From: Colius striatus
Taxonomy: Eukaryota > Chordata > Aves > Coliiformes > Coliidae
DNA length: 64,000 nt
Assembly: GCF_028858725.1 (NCBI RefSeq)
Contig: NC_084769.1
Span: 14,385,501 to 14,449,500, forward strand
Direction: 5' to 3'
Shown: piece after piece, positions 11,986 to 26,900 of the stretch
Layout: every line of letters starts with the position of its first letter
How positions within the stretch are numbered: position 1 is the stretch's first letter
Notes under the pieces: generated by a model
What the model was told of the DNA's origin: nothing
Seen by the model: the letters and a program-made list of their open reading frames with translations, nothing else
Database searches by the model: none
Position numbers and translations under genes: made by a program

Positions 11986-14900
11986 TTGAAATTGTTTTTG
12001 ATGGTTTGGGTCTAACTGCACACAAAAAAAGTTAACCATCTCTTAGGCAGATATGAAACATTGGCAGTAATTGCCAGGAGGTGCTGTAGTGTACAATAGA
12101 TCCATTTACTCTCAAATATACTAACAACCGGGTGAAGGCCCCAAAAATGAAGCTCCAGTGTTGCATCCTATTCTACAGGTGCTCCTTAGCTGGAGAGATG
12201 AAGAATTTCTCCACTCAAAATCTCATCCAACACTGTCTTAACTCTTGGCTTCCTGCTTCTTGCTGATGCTGTCACTGTACAAAATGTGGCATTGCCACTG
12301 CCCTCGCAGCAGCTACGACTGCACGTTATGAGAGAAGGGCTCAGGCATGACACCTACACAGATAGGTGTCAACAGTGACCAGGCTTGAGCCTAGTCTTGG
12401 CCTCAGGCATCACAGACCTACCATGAGGGCAAACTTCACCTCTAATCACACATTCATACAGACGAGAGGATAATTCTGGCAACAGCCCCTTCTATTTCTA
12501 CCTCAGCAGTAAGAAGTGCTCCCTGGGAAAAGGCTGGGGCAGTCGGAGCACCAAGCCCCCAGAAAGCATTTGTCTTCCAGATACCATTGCAGAACCCCCT
12601 CCTATGTGTCATGTGTTGGCCCTTCCCTTCTGCCTGCTGAGAACAGTAGCTACCTGCAGTGCTGTCCCATTTCAAGGAGGGAGTAAAAATACTTCCAAGT
12701 AGTATTTTCCTCCATGTGCCTCCCAGGACATTTGTGAGAGCAGGGAGATGGAGATTGCAGGGAGCACTTTCTTATGTCAGACTCCCTAAAGCTTTTTGCC
12801 TCGCAGGATTGGAACTTACCAGGCATACTCTTTGCTCTTGCCTTGCTTGCCATGATGGTACCTTATGCCTCTCTTATGAAGAAAAAGTCCCAGCAGATTT
12901 CTGGAAACAAAACTGGGAATTTGGGTCATTTGAAAGATTGTGCAGAGGATGTCAGGGCTTGGTGGAACAGTTCATTGAAATTAAGTTGGCTTCGGGTCTC
13001 ATTGGAGTCCTGGCTATTTTTTACACTCACATAAAGGTATGTGATGTGCCAAGACTTTGATCTCAAGTGCTGGCACAGGACCCACAGAGGGCAAGTCATC
13101 AGGCACTGGGCTTCACTTCCTGGGAAGTCCTTTCAGGAGCCTGAGAGTGGCCTAAGCTGCCTGCGTAGGCACAGGCATTTTGTCTGAGGTGTTTTAGTGC
13201 ACGCCTACTAAACTGAGCCGCTGCAGGGATTTAGGGAAAGGAATGCAAGATTTCTCTGTCCCCAAGAGCTGCAGGTGCATGTGAGGTGCTGAGCAGCTCA
13301 GCTGGGATGGGATGGGAATGTGCACTTCTGAGACCCAGAGATAGACAGTAAACATCTGGGGAGCTTTAAACATGAACGTGCCTTTGGAGTTTACACACAC
13401 GAAAAGACTTTCAAGGGCTGAATAGGGGGTTTTCAGCATCACAGTGTTAGATTTAGGCACCTTCATCTCACTTTAAGTCCTTAAGTAGATTTTGTTCATA
13501 CCACTTAAATTGACTTCAGGAATTTTCTTATTCTATATTCAACTTCCCAATGACTTTTCCATTGGCTTTCAGGTTGGCAGACTAAAGCATCGCAGTTCAG
13601 ATCCTTAACTGCTAACTAACATACATTGTTCTTCAAAGTGGGTAGAAATCTTAAATGAGGTATAGATTTTTAACAAAATTTTAGCTTTTAGCAGTTCTTG
13701 TTACATCCATTTAAAAAAAGTGTAGGCAGAAGAGTTCCTTAAAAGCATAGAAATTAATTTCTTCTTCAGGCTCCCATAATTCACAAAGCAATTTAAGGGC
13801 TGCAAGATATGACCCACGCTTAATGCTTTCTTTTTCGCCTCACTCTTTTCTTACACACAGAGGAACTTAAGAACAAAAATCTGAGTCCAAGAAGAGCATC
13901 TCAGAACAAGTCCATGAAAATGAGAGGCTGCAATACTCAGTGTTTTGCAGCTTTCTAAGTGGGCATAGAAACATTTACAGCCCTGGCTAATTACATTACA
14001 TTTGCTTAATTAATGGGAAGAGCCTATGCTCTCAAGCTGACAGGCTGATAGATGAGTACAGCTGCCCTGGCTTTCAGCAGCATGTGTGAGTGCTTAATGG
14101 GAATAGGGTAGGGGACATTAGGGGATGCAAAGTGATAAAGTAAATGTACTGTATGTGAACGAAGCTCCCATTCATTTTTGCTCTGCACTTGAGCTGGAGA
14201 GATATCTCCAGCCCACCTTTGTGTTAGCTTCATCTGAAGCTGTGCAGAGATGTGACACATTGGGGCTGCATGGAGGTGACAGCCCTTTCCCTGGCACAGC
14301 CCAGGTCTGTCATCGTGCCCTGGGTCATCAGCCCATGGGGATGTTCCTACTGACTTAAAATTGCTTTAGGCAGCTTGAGAGAACCTTATTGTAACAAAGA
14401 GTTTGCTATAAATGAGAATTAGAGGACAGGGAGAGCATCAGTGGTTTCCTAGCCAGGGAAAGAGAAATCCTGCTGTAGACAGCACAGACAACCACCTGTG
14501 TTTTTCAGAGTTTCTCCTGTACTTAAATCAGAAAAACAGCCTTGTCTCTGGAATTAGCTGCTCTGTTCCTGTCCAATTGACTTCTTGTGTGCTTGCATTA
14601 CCGCACACAAGCCTGAAACACATGACATAAGCAGCTGCCAGGCCAACTGCTCTGATGATAATCGAGCCAGTTGTACATACTTCCGTACATCATACCCCAT
14701 CGCATCCGACTCTTACTCACCCTGTTACCAACTGCTTCTTGTCTATTTTCTCCAGGAAACGGACTTTATCAGTGCAATTTGCAAGAAATTCTCCCAATCC
14801 CAGCAGGGGAAGTCATACTCTCCCCCACCTCCCTTCCATCACTTTCTTCAGGGCTTTAAGTCGCACAGTCACAAGGCCAATTAGGAATTCAAACCAGGTA

Positions 14901-17900
14901 GAAAGTGAATATACAGTAGCAATAAGAACCAGTGGCATGATTGATGGTGCTTATACAAACGCTTCTGACTTGAAAAGCTATATCTGGGTTGATTCCAGAA
15001 GCTGTGTCTAATTTCAAAAGGATCTTATTCCATCCCCAAAATATCAGCCAATTACTAAGAGCAAAGCATGAGAGAACTAACAAGAGCTTTTACTCACACT
15101 GATCCTCCTGCACATTTACTGAAATAGGACTGAGATTGTTTTTTTCCTGTGAGCTTCCCAACAGTCGGAGTTGCATTAGTCTAAGAATGGTTTTAAACTT
15201 ATGTTGTTACATATCTTTGGAATAATGGCTTGAAATGATGAAAACCTGAGTAGTTATTGGCCACAGTAAAAAAGCAAACACTGATTTTGCCACCGATTCA
15301 GACGAATCTGTGCAATTTTTACAGAAAGCATGAGATTTTCTTACATCAGATTGATTTTTACTGACATTTGCTAGCAATGCCTGTCTGTGGGTCTGCATTT
15401 GTGCACAGCTTTGACACAGTTACACCAAAACCCCTCATTCCCTGCCTGTCCTTCCTCATCAATCAATGGCCTTTCAGTACAGTCCTGGCACATCCCCTTC
15501 TGCCAACCATTGCAGGAAGAGAACAGAAGTCCTGTGGAAAGATGTTGACCCAGATTTACCCTGAAAGCTGCCAAGCCCAGGAGCAACAGAAAATGAATGC
15601 AGGGTGGGCGTCGAGGAAGTGTGCGGACCTGCCAGCCCTACAGCGATGCAGGCGATGAGCTAGTGGATGTCTGGGCATCTGCCAGTGGGCTGCTGGGCAT
15701 CCGGACCCCTGGGCCAATGCAGAGGGATATTGTGTGCCATGCACAGCAATGCTGAGGTGTTGGAACGCATTAGCTTTCCTCCACATGTGCAGAGACTATT
15801 CTGAGCAGTCCAGTTTAGGATGCTTTAAAGCAGATTTTTTGACCCAAAGGAGTTGTTAGGGTGATGTGTACAGCTGTAACAAGACTCCAAGAGCCCCAGA
15901 GGGTCTAGGGTGAGTTCATGGGAATGGAAGGATGAAGATGGACAAGGGAGCTGGAGGTCTTCACTAATACTTGGTACTGTGGCGAGTATTTGCACAACCC
16001 AAGCTGAGGCATTTAAATTAGGTGTCTAATTTAGGACTATGGTCTCCAGAGGTCTTTGTACATTCACTGGAGAGAGACAGGCTTTCCTGTGGCATGCTCC
16101 ATGGCAGAGTCTGCAATACATGAGAGAGAAGCCCATCTCATCCAGCAGCTCCAGAGGCAGCTGTGGTAGTCTGGACTCTTCACTTGCACATCTAATACAA
16201 ACTCAGACTTAAATGCTGTGACCAGCACAGGATCCAAGAGGGAAAAGCCACAGTACTTATGTGTTTAAGCAGCTGTCTGGATGGGACAAGACATCCCTTC
16301 CCCTAGGCAGAGACCCGTAACCCCTGCCAGACCACATCCTTATGGTCCAACAAGAACCACTTCCCTCTGGGTCATATCGGCAGGACTGTGGCTCCTGGCC
16401 TTGTTCTAGCTCTTTCCAGCAGTGTAGGATATGATTTCCATTTATTGAAGCATCCAAAGTATACTGGGATCTGACTGGCAGCTAATGCCATCAGTCTATA
16501 TGTGATGCAATTGGTACATGGCTCAGAGGTTGGTGTATCATCCCTTGGAGTAATGTTAACCATGGTGCGATGGGTTTGTATGGAGCGACCTTTTTTCTTG
16601 CTAACAGGAGGGGGCTGCAGTGTTGGCCCCTGTAAGCAGTTCTCAAAACTTCCCCCAGCTCTGAATTAGACCCACATATGGCCCAAATGGGCCCATCTGG
16701 CAGCTCTGCCATCACTGTTTAAGAAGAGAAAGCTGTAGTGTGTAGGATGTGGAAGGATGGGACGAGATGGAGGTGGCTATGCAGGCCCAGCAGTCAGAGA
16801 AGGAGGAAAGATGGAGGAACACCAGACTGGAGATCCACCTTCAGCCCATGGGGAGAAAGCAGCTGTCCTCCTGTGATCCATGGAGGGCAGTGGCGGGACT
16901 GATAGTTGTCTGCAGCTCTGGGAGGAGCCCATGCCAGAGGGAGTGATAGGCTCCAGATGTGCAGGAGACTATGTGAGGAGGTGGCCATGGCGCAGGCCGT
17001 GCTAGAGAGCCTGCGGGCTGCAAAGACACACACAAGAGGCAGAGAGGAGCTGCAGCCCTCAGGATGAACCCATGTCAAGCAGCCCATGCAGGGCTGCCTG
17101 GCCTGTCTTTTCACAGTTGGTGGCATATTAAAATAAGTTTCATTTTCTTCCCAAAGTCAAGTAGTCTTGTCTGTTTTGCTCAGGACTGTAAATGATGAGT
17201 GAGCCCTCCCTGTCCTTAGGGGGTTCCAAAGGCCCTCAGTACTTTTCCCCATCCTGTTGCGAAGGGGAGGAGTGAGCGAGTGGGTGATCATGGTTCTTTG
17301 TTCCCAGCTGGGCCAAAACCACACACATGGCAAGACATCCCACCTTTGAAAGACTTTGCTCCTTTGGTGACTACTGTTTCATTTAATTTAAACTGGTGGC
17401 TTTCCTTAGAGTCAGTAGAACTCTTTGAGTAGGTTTAGGGTCTTCCGAGTACTGGTGGTTCTTTTATTGTGTAGTGAGCTGCAGTCAGATGCTTCATTTA
17501 AGGCAATGTTGCATGTGGCGATTCATTAAAAAGCCCCAGGGAACAGGAATGAGGTTTTTATTTTAAAAGCTATAATCTCTAGGACACACACAATGTTCTC
17601 TCCCAACACAGATTTGTCACAGCCTGCTGCTGTAAAGCTCATTCTCTGCTGTAAGCCATCTTTAATGTATTGTCATTATAATTGACAACAGATCTCTTTT
17701 TTTTTTTTCCAAATGATACTGGAGGGGGACTTGAGGAGGAGAGCACACGACTGAGTAAAATTATAGTGAAGAAAACACAGGAAAAGACAGTTCTTCTCAG
17801 AGAGCTATGGCTGTCAGGCAAGGTTTTCTTCTGTCTGAAATGGGATTAAGCCAAAAGACTCATGGATTTACTGCCATTTGTGCTCTGGTCCTTTATAAAA

Positions 17901-20900
17901 ACAAGTAAACCAGTGTCTCTCTTGAGTACACTAGATTAAGATCTGACCTCATATTTTGCAGGGTTTGGGCTTCTGAGTGAGTGTCTAGAGAGCCTGGTGT
18001 ACAGGAGTGGATCTGGGAAGCCAGGGACAGCTGCCCACGCCACTGCCCTGGGCTTTCCAGTATAGTCATGAACGAGCCGCTTTGGCCTGCCTGAACCACT
18101 CCACCGTGCAAGCTGCTGTGTGATAAACACAGGGGAAGTCTTTGAATTTGGTTTGGGATTGAAACAATCTCTCTCCCCAACTCACATTTCAGGCAAGCAG
18201 CATTAAGCTCTCCTTTATCTAATTACTGCTTCCTCTCCACCTGTAATATCCCTCTACTCATCCAACTGACCAAGATTCCTCTTTGTTCAGATGAAGCCCT
18301 TCCTCCGGTGCTACCTTTACTGGCACAGCTCTGAGCAGCAGTACTACATTTTAGATTCTACATTCAAAAAGACTTCAGCAAAGAGAAAACATTAAATGTC
18401 AGTAAGTCTGAAACAGATGGAGAGTCAGTGGCAAAAGCTATAACAGAGGATGCTCCAGAAAGGTGATGAAAAAAGAAAGGCTCTTAAACCAGCTATGGTG
18501 GATAATACAGAGGGAAGATTGAAAGGTAGCAATGGAGGAGTAAAGGCAACAGTTCTGAAAATGAAAGGCAGATAAGGAGAAGGGAAATATGAAAGAAAAA
18601 GTGCTCTGAGTGCTCATTTATGGGGAGATGGTTTCCTCATAAGGTGCAATGTACAAATGCTCTGCTTGAAAGTACCCTGCATCAGCAAAGCAAAGTGTTT
18701 CCTCTGATTTAGTGACCACTATGGATTATGTCCTATTGGCCTGCCATAAGTCTCTTAAGCATAACTGAGTGTACATTTAACTGCAATGGTTTTATGAGGG
18801 TAGTGGGTCAGATGGACTACAGTCAGTTTTCAAACCAAGCCTCTTACTGTGCTTGGTAGGTACTACTTGTCCTAGGTCTTAGAGATTGAAATCATCTCTG
18901 ATCAGTTTTGTTGGCAAATATGCAGGAAATACTTGTTAACAGGCTACCTCTACATGTCACTGCCGTTTTTATGTGGTCATGTATTGTTAACCTCAGTGAA
19001 GACAGGTGTCTTGACTGGACAGGACACTGTGCCAATTGAACAGAAAGGGGATTCTCAAAGCACAGGAACGAGCAAGGTTCAGAGTGCAGATAAATAAAAT
19101 CAAACTTCTGCTTAACCCTCCCACCCCCCCACTCCCATAAACTGACAAGTGATCAATTTACCTGCATAAGCGTCGTTCTGCCTTTTAGAAAGATGTTACC
19201 AGATGAAGAGAGGAATAAATTGTGTAGGAAAATTGAATGTTTTAGGGAGAGATCATTTCTTAATTGAAATTGTCCAGTAAGAAGGATGGCTATGAATTAA
19301 GGCATAATTGCAGAGCCACATGCCTTTTGTATGAATAAAGAAGCTCGTCGCAGCTTTTCTGTCAAAATGATTACTGGATTGAAAATTATCGGTGAAGCTG
19401 GCATTTTCTGTGGAGTGTGTCTCCTTTCACAGAAGCACTCTCCATTTCTGTCACTAGAAGCCTGTCCAGTGCAATGTCTTAGCCACTTCTTCCCATCATG
19501 GTGTCTAACTGAATTATATCTGATTTATACTTGGCTTGCTTGATGAAAACTCAACATTTCTTTCTGCATTTCTCTCCATTTCCCTCCCCAGCCTCCTGCC
19601 TAAGGAGGGAAAGGCAGAGAAATAAAGCAGCTACAGAATACAGCCTCCCAGTACCTCTGAATGGACAATGTGCTTTAGCAGTGACTGAGGGCTCCTTTGA
19701 AACCAACAATAAAAGCATCTTTTCTGTCGGAGAGCACAAGGCTCACAGGGGCAAAAGACTTTAATGACACCATTATCTTTCAGGCAATTAGGACTCGCTG
19801 GCACTATCCAGCATTGGTACAGGCAGTGTTTTGATTGCACTGCAGCGGCTTAGCGAAACGTAGACTGCTGAGACTTAGGAGCACCATAAATCGCTTTTAA
19901 TCTCAAACCACTGTGGATAAAAATGTACTAACACAGGCATAATCACAATTCACAGGCATATTTTCTCTTTTAAAAACATATGCCTGGGAACAGAGGCCTC
20001 CTGTCCTCTGCCTGCGTACACGAGCTACGTAACCCTCATCCTCCCGCTTCTCTCCTAACACGCTTGCAAAATCAGGTTTGAGCCTGCCAGCTGCGAGGAT
20101 TTTTGTCACGCATTGTGGTTTATATTTTAATGACATAGCCTAAGCCTCTTATGCTCAAACGAATGTGCATTTAACTGTCTGTGCGTTTGTGCCAGTTTAG
20201 AAGGCAGAGGGTCAGCTGGCTTATCCGATGGCTTCTCTGTGAGGGCACTGCCCAAGAATTTTAATGGAGCTTTCAAAGGCCTCCTATTACGCAGGATGCC
20301 CTTAATGGAGAGTCCTCCTGCCCCTGAAAGTTGCCTCTCGTTGCTTGGCACAATGAAAGGCAAGCTGTAATCTCTCTGGATTTTTTCGTGCCTCGGTGTG
20401 TAGCTGGGATGCAAAGCACAGCTCCCTCTGCCTTCCTGCCACGGCCAGGGGGATTCATTTCATTAGCTTGGAAAGCTATTTCGGTGGGGAGGGAGGTTAT
20501 GTAGGTCACCAATTCATCCCTGCTGCCTTGCAAAAAGAATTCATTATGAAATTTCACTTTAATTAATGCAATGCACTGGCTCTTAATAGTATTTCATCGG
20601 GACATCTGGTAAAAGCACATTAGCTACAGTTTAATGCTAAGATGTAATCGAACAGAACTCCTGTTGGAGCTTAGCTTTTGCAATATGTTTCACTTCTGCT
20701 TCTCCTGCAAGCTGCCGATTAAATGAATTGTGGGACTCCCTCATCAGAAAGTGATGGAGCCTGATCCAAAGCTTGTTTGGCTTAACAGAAAGGCTCTGGT
20801 AAACATTCACAGGCTCTGAAGCAGGGCTCCAAGGAACAAACCCAACGTCCATCCTGCATTTACATAGCAGGTACTACTGGTACTGCTGCTGAGCTATAAT

Positions 20901-23900
20901 CCCAAGTAACAACTCTGGTGTTTTGTTCCAGTTCTGTTTGAAAGGCCACGGTCGAACAGTCTTTATAAACCATTTTCTCTTAGCTTAACTTAGAGCTTTT
21001 TCCTGTGCAAAGTTTATCTCTGCATAATTGTGTGTTTTAATATTTATTTGATTACCTGCACAAATGCAGCTTTCCAAACAGCCCTATTAAATATTCACGT
21101 CCAAATGGGATTTTTTTCAGCCCTTTGTTTTACCATGATCTCCCGGAGCACAAATCTGAACTCTCAAAAGACTTTAGTTACTCAGTAAGTACTCGGTCAT
21201 GATTATTTAAGTCTAGTTAACAGGCTAAAGAGTCTTTGGAAGATGAATATCTGTAGAAAAGGCTTGTGACCTGTTTGAAATTTTCCATTTGATTTGAGGC
21301 TGCTGCCTCCATCCACTTCTCCTTTTTTGGGGTGAGTGTTTGATAGCCAATAACAGTAATAATATAAAACATCCACCACTAAGGCAAGGGCTGATTGCTT
21401 GGTTTCCCTTTTACACTCTCCCCTTCAGCATTTTATTTTGCCATTGTTTTTGAGGCAGTTTTTCTCCCAACCTTCACTGAGAAGGGACACAGAAAAGTAC
21501 GGTGTTAAAGATTTTTCTGCTGTTTGGGTTTTGTTTAGGTTATTTTCTGCACCAGTAGGCAAGAGAAAGGGACAAGAGGAATTTGGAAAAGCACAGTATG
21601 CCCTCACTGAAAACCAAAGAGGTGTTCCCAGTGGTGCCCAAACCCTGGCACTCCTGCCGGCAGTACCCATCCTGCACACTCACACAAAGGGGTCCCGAGG
21701 ATGTATTGACTTCCCTGTCACACCCCACACCGTATGGCTGTGTCTGAAGGACCCTGTGCCACCCACCCTCTCTGCATTTACTGCTGGACATTGTCACAAG
21801 GGGCAGCTGGGATTGATGGAGACTTGTGAGACAAGGCTTCCCCCAAGACTGGTAAGGCCATCTATTATCACCGATGCTCTCCTGAGGTCTAATCTCTACA
21901 TAAAACAGCTGATCCTGATACCACGTGAAAACATCGACAAATTGTTCCTGTCCTCAGCTGGTTGATGCAGGGGATTAATCTCTGGGAAACTGCAAAGTTG
22001 CTTCAAAGAGGAAGCTAAGGCCCCCTTAGTGACACAGGTTGGCAGTGAATAGGACCCTGTCCATGAAGCTGCTTTGTGGAACAGACACAAATCCAAGGCC
22101 ACAACTTCAAATTCAAGGCACCAGCCTCTCTCCAGGGAGAAGCACCAGCTCTGTGTTACCTTTACAGAGCCTGTGGTAAAAAAGGTTGTTGCAGAGAAGA
22201 GGTAGCTGGGCAGTAAAAGATGCTGTGCCATAGCCAAATTGGTTCTACAGTGATTTTTTTCAATGCTACATGTCCTGTGCTGGTCACAGAAAGAAGAAAT
22301 CCAACCGAGACCATTGCTAGGGCTGAATAAGCCTGTAGTTTCACCTTATTTGGCAATAAAACATAAGAAACATACAGGCAGCCTTCTTCTCTGTAGCACT
22401 GGTGAGGCTGTTGCTAACTCTGGCTGAAGGAGCAGAAGCAGTTTATTCAGCACAGGCACCAGTAACATTTATATGTCCAGTTCTGAATGTTTTCTAAGAG
22501 GAATAGCCACAGTGGCATTAGATGGCATAATTTCTTTGTTGTTGCCCTAGGACAATGTTGTCAAAGGACCTGCCACTTTAAAAATAAGCATTAGCTTCTG
22601 CCCTTTGGAAACTTGAAACAGCAGCCTGGCTGTGGGCTCACACAGCTGATGCTTGGTGCTTGTATCTGCTCTCCTAGAGTAGCCCACTGCTGATACAGTC
22701 ACTGGTACTGGGGACTCCACAGGGCAAGCAGGATTCAAGCTTTTGTTCTCCAAGAAAAATAAAAGCAGTCACATAAACAAGTCCAAAGGCATTTGGCAAA
22801 GAGTAAACTTTTTCTTCCTAAATGAACTTGCAAGCTTCTCCATTTTTCCTCTTGTCTCTACTACGTGAACAGTTGAATCCCCAAGTAGTAAGGACGTGGA
22901 TTGTTTAGGTAATAAAAAAAATCTGGGATCTGTTTGAAAGCAGCCTATGTCTAGCAGGTATTTACAGTTTTTATCAAGAACTGAATCTCTCAAGATAGCT
23001 GGCCTTAGACCTCTTCTTTCAGCATTTAATATTTATTTTCAGTTAAGTCTACGCTAGTTGTAGTTTTCACAGCTTGAAGCAAATTGAGCACAACTCCCAG
23101 CAGTGCTAGGTGTTTGGGCATCTCACCAGCTTCAGCTCTTTCCTTTTCTATGCTTCAGATCTCTGTGCTTTCATTTCTGCAGCCTACAGAACAAAATCTG
23201 CCATCTCTGAGTGTCCCGATTGCAAAGTGGTTGTTGGATTGATTCATGAATGCTTTAAGATCCTGAAATGGAAAGTCATTAGTGCTACTTCTCTGTTCCT
23301 ACAGCAGCAGGTATCGTCTGAGTTTTCCCAGAATAATTGTCACATACAAGAGTAAAACCACCAAAAACCTAGCAGAGTGCCACCTCTGACTTCAATTATT
23401 TCATGCTGCTGGCATGACTGCTTTGCTTTCTCCATCTCCTGCTGCACTTCCTCTTCTCCACAAACCACCTTTGGCCAAAGGCTGCCCAAACACTTGCCCA
23501 CCAGCAAGCCAACCCTTCTGGCCAAAGTGTGCTGAGAGAGACAAAGAGACCACTGAGCTGAGCAAAAACCACATGGGAATGAAACTGTGAGACCAGTTCT
23601 GTGGGAAGCTTAATGCCAGAAACCAGCTTAAGCTCTCGTAAAGGTTTGGAGCCAGGGATGAGGGTGAGGCAAAGCAGGAAGCTCCTGGAGGGAGGGTGAG
23701 CAGCACACTGTCCCCTGCTCACACCATTGTGCTTTGTTCGACCTCCACAATTGTGTGAGTGGAGCCTGGCGCATCAGCCTTCACTTTGAATTTCCTGCTT
23801 TTTGTCAGCTCCCATCCCAGGAACTGCTGCTGGAAACACAGCTCTTATTATGGGGCTTGCAGAAAAGAAACTCCTGCCCCATAAGCATGTGCCCAGGCCT

Positions 23901-26900
23901 TTCAGTGGGTTCCCAGTGCCTGGGCTTCTGCTTTAACGGGATGTGGGCTATTGAGATGCAAAGAGGCATGCCAAATACACCACTGGGGCTCAGGCTGGTT
24001 AGGCTTGAGTACTGTCATCAAGAGGAGCTGCCGTCACAGAAGCCACACCATAACCACCTCTGCGTGCCCAGGTCCAAGGACCACCTCGTGACTTGTTCAG
24101 TTGGGCTGACTTACCAGAGATTGTCTTAATCACTGACTGTACAATGTCTCTTACCCAGATTTGCAGAGGATTTGGCTTTACAGAACAGGGTCCCAATTCA
24201 CAGAGCTCCTTCCTCCTCCTCTTGCTCCTGCACTCTTATTAAGCGAATCCAGGACTTTACCCGAGTGGCTCCTGAACCTGACCACATGCCCAGTCTGAGC
24301 TCTGAGGCTATGTTGTACATGCCCTGGTCTGCAGGAGACAGACCTGGGAGAAGGCATGGAAGTCAGAGAAGTACTAATGCTTGTGGCAAGTCAGGCTGCT
24401 GTGTTGGACACAGTCCTCCAGGATTTGACAAAGGAAGACCTCAAATCAAAAGAAATAAAGCAGCTGTCTCCAAACTGCCACTATTATGGGATTTTGCCTG
24501 TCTGTAGTCTGCACTGCTGGACAACTCCATCGCTGTCATGAGCATTGAGCCCTGTGCTCACCAACCTGGCAGGTCTCAGGTGCTAAGCGTGACCCTTCCT
24601 TCCCACCCACTCCCCTTGGCACTGCACACAGTAGTGATGCAGTGCCCACACGCTTCTTGTGCCTCGGGAAGTCTTGGCCTGCCTGACCTGCTGGCTACTT
24701 CTGCATGACTTCTTGGAGCTGCAGAGATTTTCCAGAGTGGTGGGAAAAAAATCCCCCCAGACCAGAGCATACCTCTGTGCTGCTGCTGCTGCTCCTTGTC
24801 TCTCCCTGTTGTGGGATGCAGCACACGCAGAGCCATCTCCTTGCTCTGTTCTGCTACAAGCAACAACGTATCATCCCAGAAACTGTCTGTGAGATCGCCT
24901 ATGAAATATTTACTGCCCTTGCATGCAAGTGGAAAAGAAGCAAAAAGCCTGTGTAATATCGATGGAATCCCTGATAGCCAAATATTGAATTATTTACAGC
25001 CTAATTGTGAGTGATACTCATGAGATCACTTAGGCTGCAAGATGCAATTAATGCATTTTGCAAAACTGGTGACCTCTACTTCAGACTTTGTTTTGATGCA
25101 TCGGTGAGTCCTTAAAAAAATAGGTGAGATTCGCAGAAGAGCTGGAATATCCACAGACACTTGAAATATCCATGGACTTTTCTCAGAGTGCTGCCGTGAA
25201 ATAGCTAAAGGGGTCTCAAACCAGCAACTAGCTGCCTGAAGATACATGCCTGGAGCCATTTCATATGCTCAGATGAACCTTCCCTGGCTGCTAGTTGTCA
25301 CCCAGAAGGGCACAGATCTCCTGTAGGTCTTTTGTTACACCTGAAACTCCCAGGCAAATGCCCTGGGATACCCCGAGGCATCCCAGGTGGCATTAAATAC
25401 ATATACACAACACAGAGAATTGAGCGCTGGCCCCAGCAGAACTCCCAGCACAGGGAGCAGCAACCAAGGACTGCAACACTCCCTGTGCTGCAGCATCCTT
25501 CCCTCATCTCTTCTGCTGTAATGTTTGCTGTGCAGCTGTAACGCAGTACTTCACATGTGCCCTAAGGGTCCTCCTTTCTGCCCAGCCTACAGTGGACTGG
25601 CCACTGATTGGCCCCAACTCACGGAACCCAGATTTCCAGACACAGAGCTTTTCTGTCCAGTTCCAGGTACACAGGTCGGTGTGGCAGCTGTCACAGGGGC
25701 TGGGCTATTTCTGTAATGCCAAACCTCTCAAGTCCTCTCTCTCTTGTTAGTAAACACGTATCTGAACCCTGACATCTGGAGTAGTCCACAAGTTGTCTCT
25801 TAAAACACTCTTAATGTTCTGCATTCTTCATTGTATTCCATTCCTAGCAGAGCTTTGCAGGAATCGCCTGCTCCTCAAGCAACATTTAGTGACTATCCCT
25901 TGAAAACACCTAACAAGGCCCTGGGTGCTCCATTTTGGCCTTAATATGGCAACAAGCAAAATAAAAAGGAAAAGCCTAAGCTGGTTCTACAATCCTATCT
26001 TCTCAGTGCCTAATAATGCTCATTTCCCTTCAAGGCGAGACACATCACATATGCATAAAACCCTCAGCCTATCTCAATTTACAATTTCTAGTACAGCTGT
26101 AGGTTTAAAGAGCCAGACAAAATTAATTACGAGAGATAAGGAACAGAGAAATATACTGCAATGGCCTCTTGTAAAACTGAAAGATCTGATCCAAACCAAG
26201 CAATTTCAGTCCCTCATTAAACCTTTGCTTGTCTTGTTCACTATCTCTGGCATTTTTCTGCTGAGCACCACCATTTGAACATGGTTTACCCAAACTGTCG
26301 TTGAGCAGCTTTGCCAGGGATAACACTGGCCTTGGTGGGGATGGCCCAGAAAGCAGGTTTGTTGGTATCTGATCACCTCCAGGCTTGCATGGGTGGGGTT
26401 TTATGCTTCGTTTTGTTGTTATCAGGCTTTGTTCCATTTAGAATTGGCAGGCAGAGAGCGTCAATTAAAGCCTCTGGTCATGCTAGAGGAAAATGTATTT
26501 ATCTCAGCCAGGTACTTTTCCTTCTCTTTCTCCATTTCCCCTTCCCTTTCTGCCCCCGTCTTTTCCTTAAATGAAATAAAAAGATAGACAGACAACTTTG
26601 CTTGTACAATACATCTCAAAAGCTGCTAAAAAAAACAAGCCTATGTCTGCTTTATAGGCAGAAGAACCTGAGGGAGGAAACAACACCACTATTTACCCGA
26701 TAGCAGTGGTACAGCTGGGATGAGATCCCAGGTTGTGGAGGTGATTATGCCTTCACAAAGCTTACATAGCTTAAGATTTTGTTGTTTTAAAAACATAAAC
26801 CCTGTGTCTAAAACAAAAAGGAGGCCATTTGGTTATAAAGTACAAGTAAATCTGCATGGTTTTACCCCCTAGTCTTTGAAAGCAGACATTGAGAGCAAAG

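Noticed and set aside
12774-13034. Plus-strand frame with a hydrophobic stretch resembling a membrane segment
   Set aside because: A single short frame without homology, start context or splice partners. A hydrophobic run alone is not support.
21399-21965. 188-codon plus-strand open frame
   Set aside because: No recognisable domain, low-information composition, no splice or promoter context. A frame of this length is expected by chance in 64 kb read in six frames.
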